From Nitrospira sp. (GTDB lineage Bacteria; Nitrospirota; Nitrospiria; Nitrospirales; Nitrospiraceae), in the NCBI GenBank assembly GCA_016788885.1, contig JAEURX010000052.1:1-64000 (forward strand): a DNA stretch of 64,000 bases, written 5' to 3'. A model generated the notes under the pieces. The model saw only the letters and a program-made list of their open reading frames with translations, searched no databases and was not told the origin of the DNA. Each line of letters opens with the position of its first letter. Position 1 is the stretch's first letter. The position numbers and the translations under genes were made by a program. Shown piece by piece: positions 62,045-64,000 of this stretch.

Positions 62045-63007
62045 ATGATGCGCGCGGCGTTCCTCCTCCGCTTCGTGAGGATCTCGCCGCAATCTGCCAC
62101 CGCCTGGCTCCTCGCGAGTGTCCTGATGCATGGTTGCGCGGCAGCACCGGACATCCCTCCCTGGTTCGACGCGATCCAGCGAATTCCCGTCCATACCGCC
62201 TCTGTCAACGGCCATCGCATCGCCTATCTCGACGAGGGCCAAGGTCCGCCGCTGATCCTCATCCATGGCTACGGCGGCTCCATGTGGCAATGGGAATATC
62301 AACGCCCTCTTACAGGAACCTTTCGCGTCATTACGCCGGATCTCATCGGCTCCGGACTGTCCGATAAACCCGACATCGACTACCGTCCCGAAGATCTGAT
62401 TGACACCATCCATGGCCTGATGGAGAGCTTGGGCTTGCCCTCTGCAACCCTCGTCGGCAGTTCCATGGGAGCCGGCGTGGCCCTTGGTCTGGCATTGACT
62501 CACCCCGAGCGAGTCGACCGGCTGGTGCTGATCGACGGATTTCCGGACCACGTGCGCGAACGCCTCGTCAGCCCACTGATGCGCCGCGCCGTCGACACCC
62601 ATGCCCCGGCCTGGCTGGCCCGCTTCGGCGCGTTGCTGTTCGGCAACCGCGCCATGGAAGCCGTGCTGAAAGAAATCGTCTATGACCACACCCTCGTGAC
62701 ACCGTTGGTGATCGACCGGTCCAACCGGAACCGGCAGAGAGCCGACATGATCACGCCGCTCCTCGCGCTCCGCGATAGCCTGCCGCTCTGGGAACAACAG
62801 TTCGCTCCGCGACTCAGGGACGTCCGGCACTCCACACTCATTCTTTGGGGCGAACAAGACCGCCTCTTTCCCCCGCAAGTGGGCCGGGATCTGCAGGCGT
62901 TGATCACAGGCTCCCGCTTCATCCTGATCCCGAACGCCGGTCACATCCCGCAGTGGGAGCAACCGCACGTCGTAAACCGGCATATCACAGAATTCCTCCA
63001 ACCTTGA
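62045..63007 (+). CDS. alpha/beta hydrolase lipoprotein
   Basis: The 320-residue protein has a signal sequence with lipobox LMHGC (Cys31) and an alpha/beta hydrolase fold: oxyanion HGYGGS, nucleophile elbow GSSMGAG, Asp in LWGEQDRLF and His in NAGHIPQWE. It should be an envelope-bound esterase or related hydrolase; the substrate is unknown. It starts 3 nt after the carboxyltransferase stop, so it may be a third gene of that operon. Confidence 0.88.
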   Translation: MMRAAFLLRFVRISPQSATAWLLASVLMHGCAAAPDIPPWFDAIQRIPVHTASVNGHRIAYLDEGQGPPLILIHGYGGSMWQWEYQRPLTGTFRVITPDLIGSGLSDKPDIDYRPEDLIDTIHGLMESLGLPSATLVGSSMGAGVALGLALTHPERVDRLVLIDGFPDHVRERLVSPLMRRAVDTHAPAWLARFGALLFGNRAMEAVLKEIVYDHTLVTPLVIDRSNRNRQRADMITPLLALRDSLPLWEQQFAPRLRDVRHSTLILWGEQDRLFPPQVGRDLQALITGSRFILIPNAGHIPQWEQPHVVNRHITEFLQP

Positions 63008-63080
63008 CAGAGTCCGCAGCCGGCCATAGAGTGGCTGACTGAACGATTGAGGTTCCGCCCCTTGTCCATGGAGATTTTCT

Positions 63081-63767
63081 ATGTCGGCCCATAGCCCTTC
63101 AGTTACGCACGGTCTACGTCCCACCCCAATACTGCTCACACTGCTCTACTTGGGACTCAGCGCCTGTGGCACCTTGCCGGGTCACGGCAAGAGTGCGTTT
63201 TCCTACAAGGACATGCCGGTGGCCGACGGCAGCGCCGTGGCCGGTGAAAGCAATAACATTCTCTTCCAGGGCAAACCCCTGATGCTCGCGGGAATGGGAG
63301 TGAAGGTGGGCGACAAGCTGCGCGACGTGAAACTTGCCCAACCGGACCTGTCGATGATCCCCATCAACGAGACGAAGGGCAAAGGGAAGGTCCGGATCAT
63401 CAGCATCGTCCCGTCGCTCGACACGAAGGTCTGTGAGCAACAAACCCACTATCTCAGCGAGAAAAATATGGGACTCGACCGCATGGTGGAGCTCATCACG
63501 ATCAGCGTCGACACGCCCTTCGCGCAAAAGCGCTTTGCGGAGGAAGCCAAGATCTCGAACGTGACCTTCCTGTCAGACTATCGTGCAGCGGATTTCGGCA
63601 AGGCGCACGGGCTACTGCTCAAGGACCTCCATCTGCTGAGCCGGGCCGTGTTGGTGGTGGACAAGGACAACAAGGTTCGCTATCTCCAGATCACCCCCGA
63701 GCTGGCACAACTGCCGGACCTCGAAGAAGCCTTTCGATTCGCGCGGAAGCTGGTCACGGCCAGCTGA
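63081..63767 (+). CDS. thiol peroxidase-like lipoprotein lacking the resolving Cys
   Basis: The 228-residue protein has a lipobox LSAC (Cys29) and a Tpx-like AhpC/TSA domain: VKVGDKLRDVKLAQPDLS, then SIVPSLDTKVCEQQT with peroxidatic Cys118, and TISVDTPFAQKRFAEEA. In E. coli Tpx the resolving Cys lies in the last of these (RFCGAEG); here it is Ala153. The mature protein has no other Cys, so it is a one-Cys enzyme that would need an external thiol. It is about 90 residues longer in front than a soluble Tpx. It is probably membrane-anchored, facing the periplasm. Confidence 0.88.
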   Translation: MSAHSPSVTHGLRPTPILLTLLYLGLSACGTLPGHGKSAFSYKDMPVADGSAVAGESNNILFQGKPLMLAGMGVKVGDKLRDVKLAQPDLSMIPINETKGKGKVRIISIVPSLDTKVCEQQTHYLSEKNMGLDRMVELITISVDTPFAQKRFAEEAKISNVTFLSDYRAADFGKAHGLLLKDLHLLSRAVLVVDKDNKVRYLQITPELAQLPDLEEAFRFARKLVTAS

Positions 63768-63930
63768 GGTCACCGGTGGTTGACACCCCTCATTCTCATC
63801 GTGGCATAGAGCAGTTGGGTGGGCGAACCTGGGTCCGCGTGACGGCGCGAGCGGCGTATCGTACCACCATTCAGAATGTGTGAGAGCGGCCGCCCAGGGC
63901 GGGAAGCCGTCCAGGGCAGTAGGAGCGCAC

Positions 63931-64000
63931 ATGGCGCATTATGATCTCCTGGTGATCGGCACCGGCCCGGCAGGGCAAAAAGCCGCCATTCAGGCGGCTA
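63931..64000 (+). CDS. SthA/Lpd-like flavoprotein, N-terminal part only
   Basis: The window ends after the first 23 codons, which read MAHYDLLVIGTGPAGQKAAI and contain the FAD-binding GTGPAGQKAA of pyridine nucleotide transhydrogenases and dihydrolipoamide dehydrogenases. This variant (PAGQKAAIQAA) is more like soluble transhydrogenase SthA. TAGGAG precedes the ATG. A TTGACA at 63780-63785 could be a -35 element. Confidence 0.8.
   Translation, partial: MAHYDLLVIGTGPAGQKAAIQAA

Overview
The window looks like chromosomal core sequence from a GC-rich, Gram-negative, aerobic or microaerobic bacterium. Many lipoproteins, an SPFH lipoprotein, c-type cytochrome, squalene/phytoene synthase, two-subunit biotin carboxylase, NtrYX pair and large number of two-component proteins fit a Nitrospira-type member of Nitrospirota. 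That assignment is recognition from protein families, not a database search. There is no rRNA, CRISPR array, insertion sequence, phage module or replication origin. Three tRNA genes are present: Arg-CCT, Pro-CGG and Ala-CGC.

Layout. 0-4.8 kb: a GldA/GldF/GldG-type ABC-2 export operon with a DUF4340 gene, behind a near-consensus promoter. 4.8-11.1 kb: accessory-looking small lipoproteins, tRNA-Arg, a 43-residue membrane peptide, a receiver protein with a loop insertion and a 565-residue protein whose C-terminal PD-(D/E)XK-like domain seems to have lost catalytic residues. 11.1-18 kb: a sigma-54 regulator/kinase pair, MalQ and a DUF72 protein. 18-24.6 kb (mostly minus): SPFH lipoprotein, cytochrome c with a tiny membrane partner, QueC, a DksA-like protein, Apt, an RpoS-like sigma factor, acylphosphatase, tRNA-Pro and alanine dehydrogenase. 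24.7-26.2 kb: four small genes, two of them iron-sulfur proteins. 26.4-32.6 kb: squalene synthase with no normal start codon, cupredoxin, HtpX, glutathione peroxidase, MFS transporter. 32.7-39.4 kb: YqeY-like protein and a signalling block (two receiver proteins, one a diguanylate cyclase; a hybrid kinase; an Hpt protein; a kinase/OmpR-type pair). 39.5-47 kb: an internally shortened glycosyltransferase, tRNA-Ala, purM-purN, a 120-bp hairpin repeat, ntrY-ntrX and DUF1844. 47-53 kb: MazG and the haem genes hemE-hemH-hemG. 53.5-58.4 kb: desaturase, EamA transporter, small proteins, a periplasmic binding protein and an IPT/TIG protein. 58.5-64 kb: biotin carboxylase and carboxyltransferase-biotin carrier subunits, a lipoprotein hydrolase, a one-cysteine thiol-peroxidase-like lipoprotein and the start of an SthA/Lpd-like flavoprotein.

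Two expression themes stand out. Four genes (cupredoxin, a secreted protein at 30.8 kb, purM, hemE) have sigma-70-like promoters TTGACC/T-N18-TAnnnn placed so that transcription should begin 0-4 nt from the start codon, and none has a Shine-Dalgarno sequence. Three other genes (lipoprotein at 4.9 kb, AsnC-like protein at 10.4 kb, htpX) have their Shine-Dalgarno sequence in a tiny perfect hairpin with a three-base loop.

No obvious multi-gene defence or biosynthetic novelty was found. The best leads are the degenerate nuclease-like protein, the ACG-start squalene synthase, the hairpin repeat, the one-cysteine peroxidase and the leaderless/hairpin-leader patterns.
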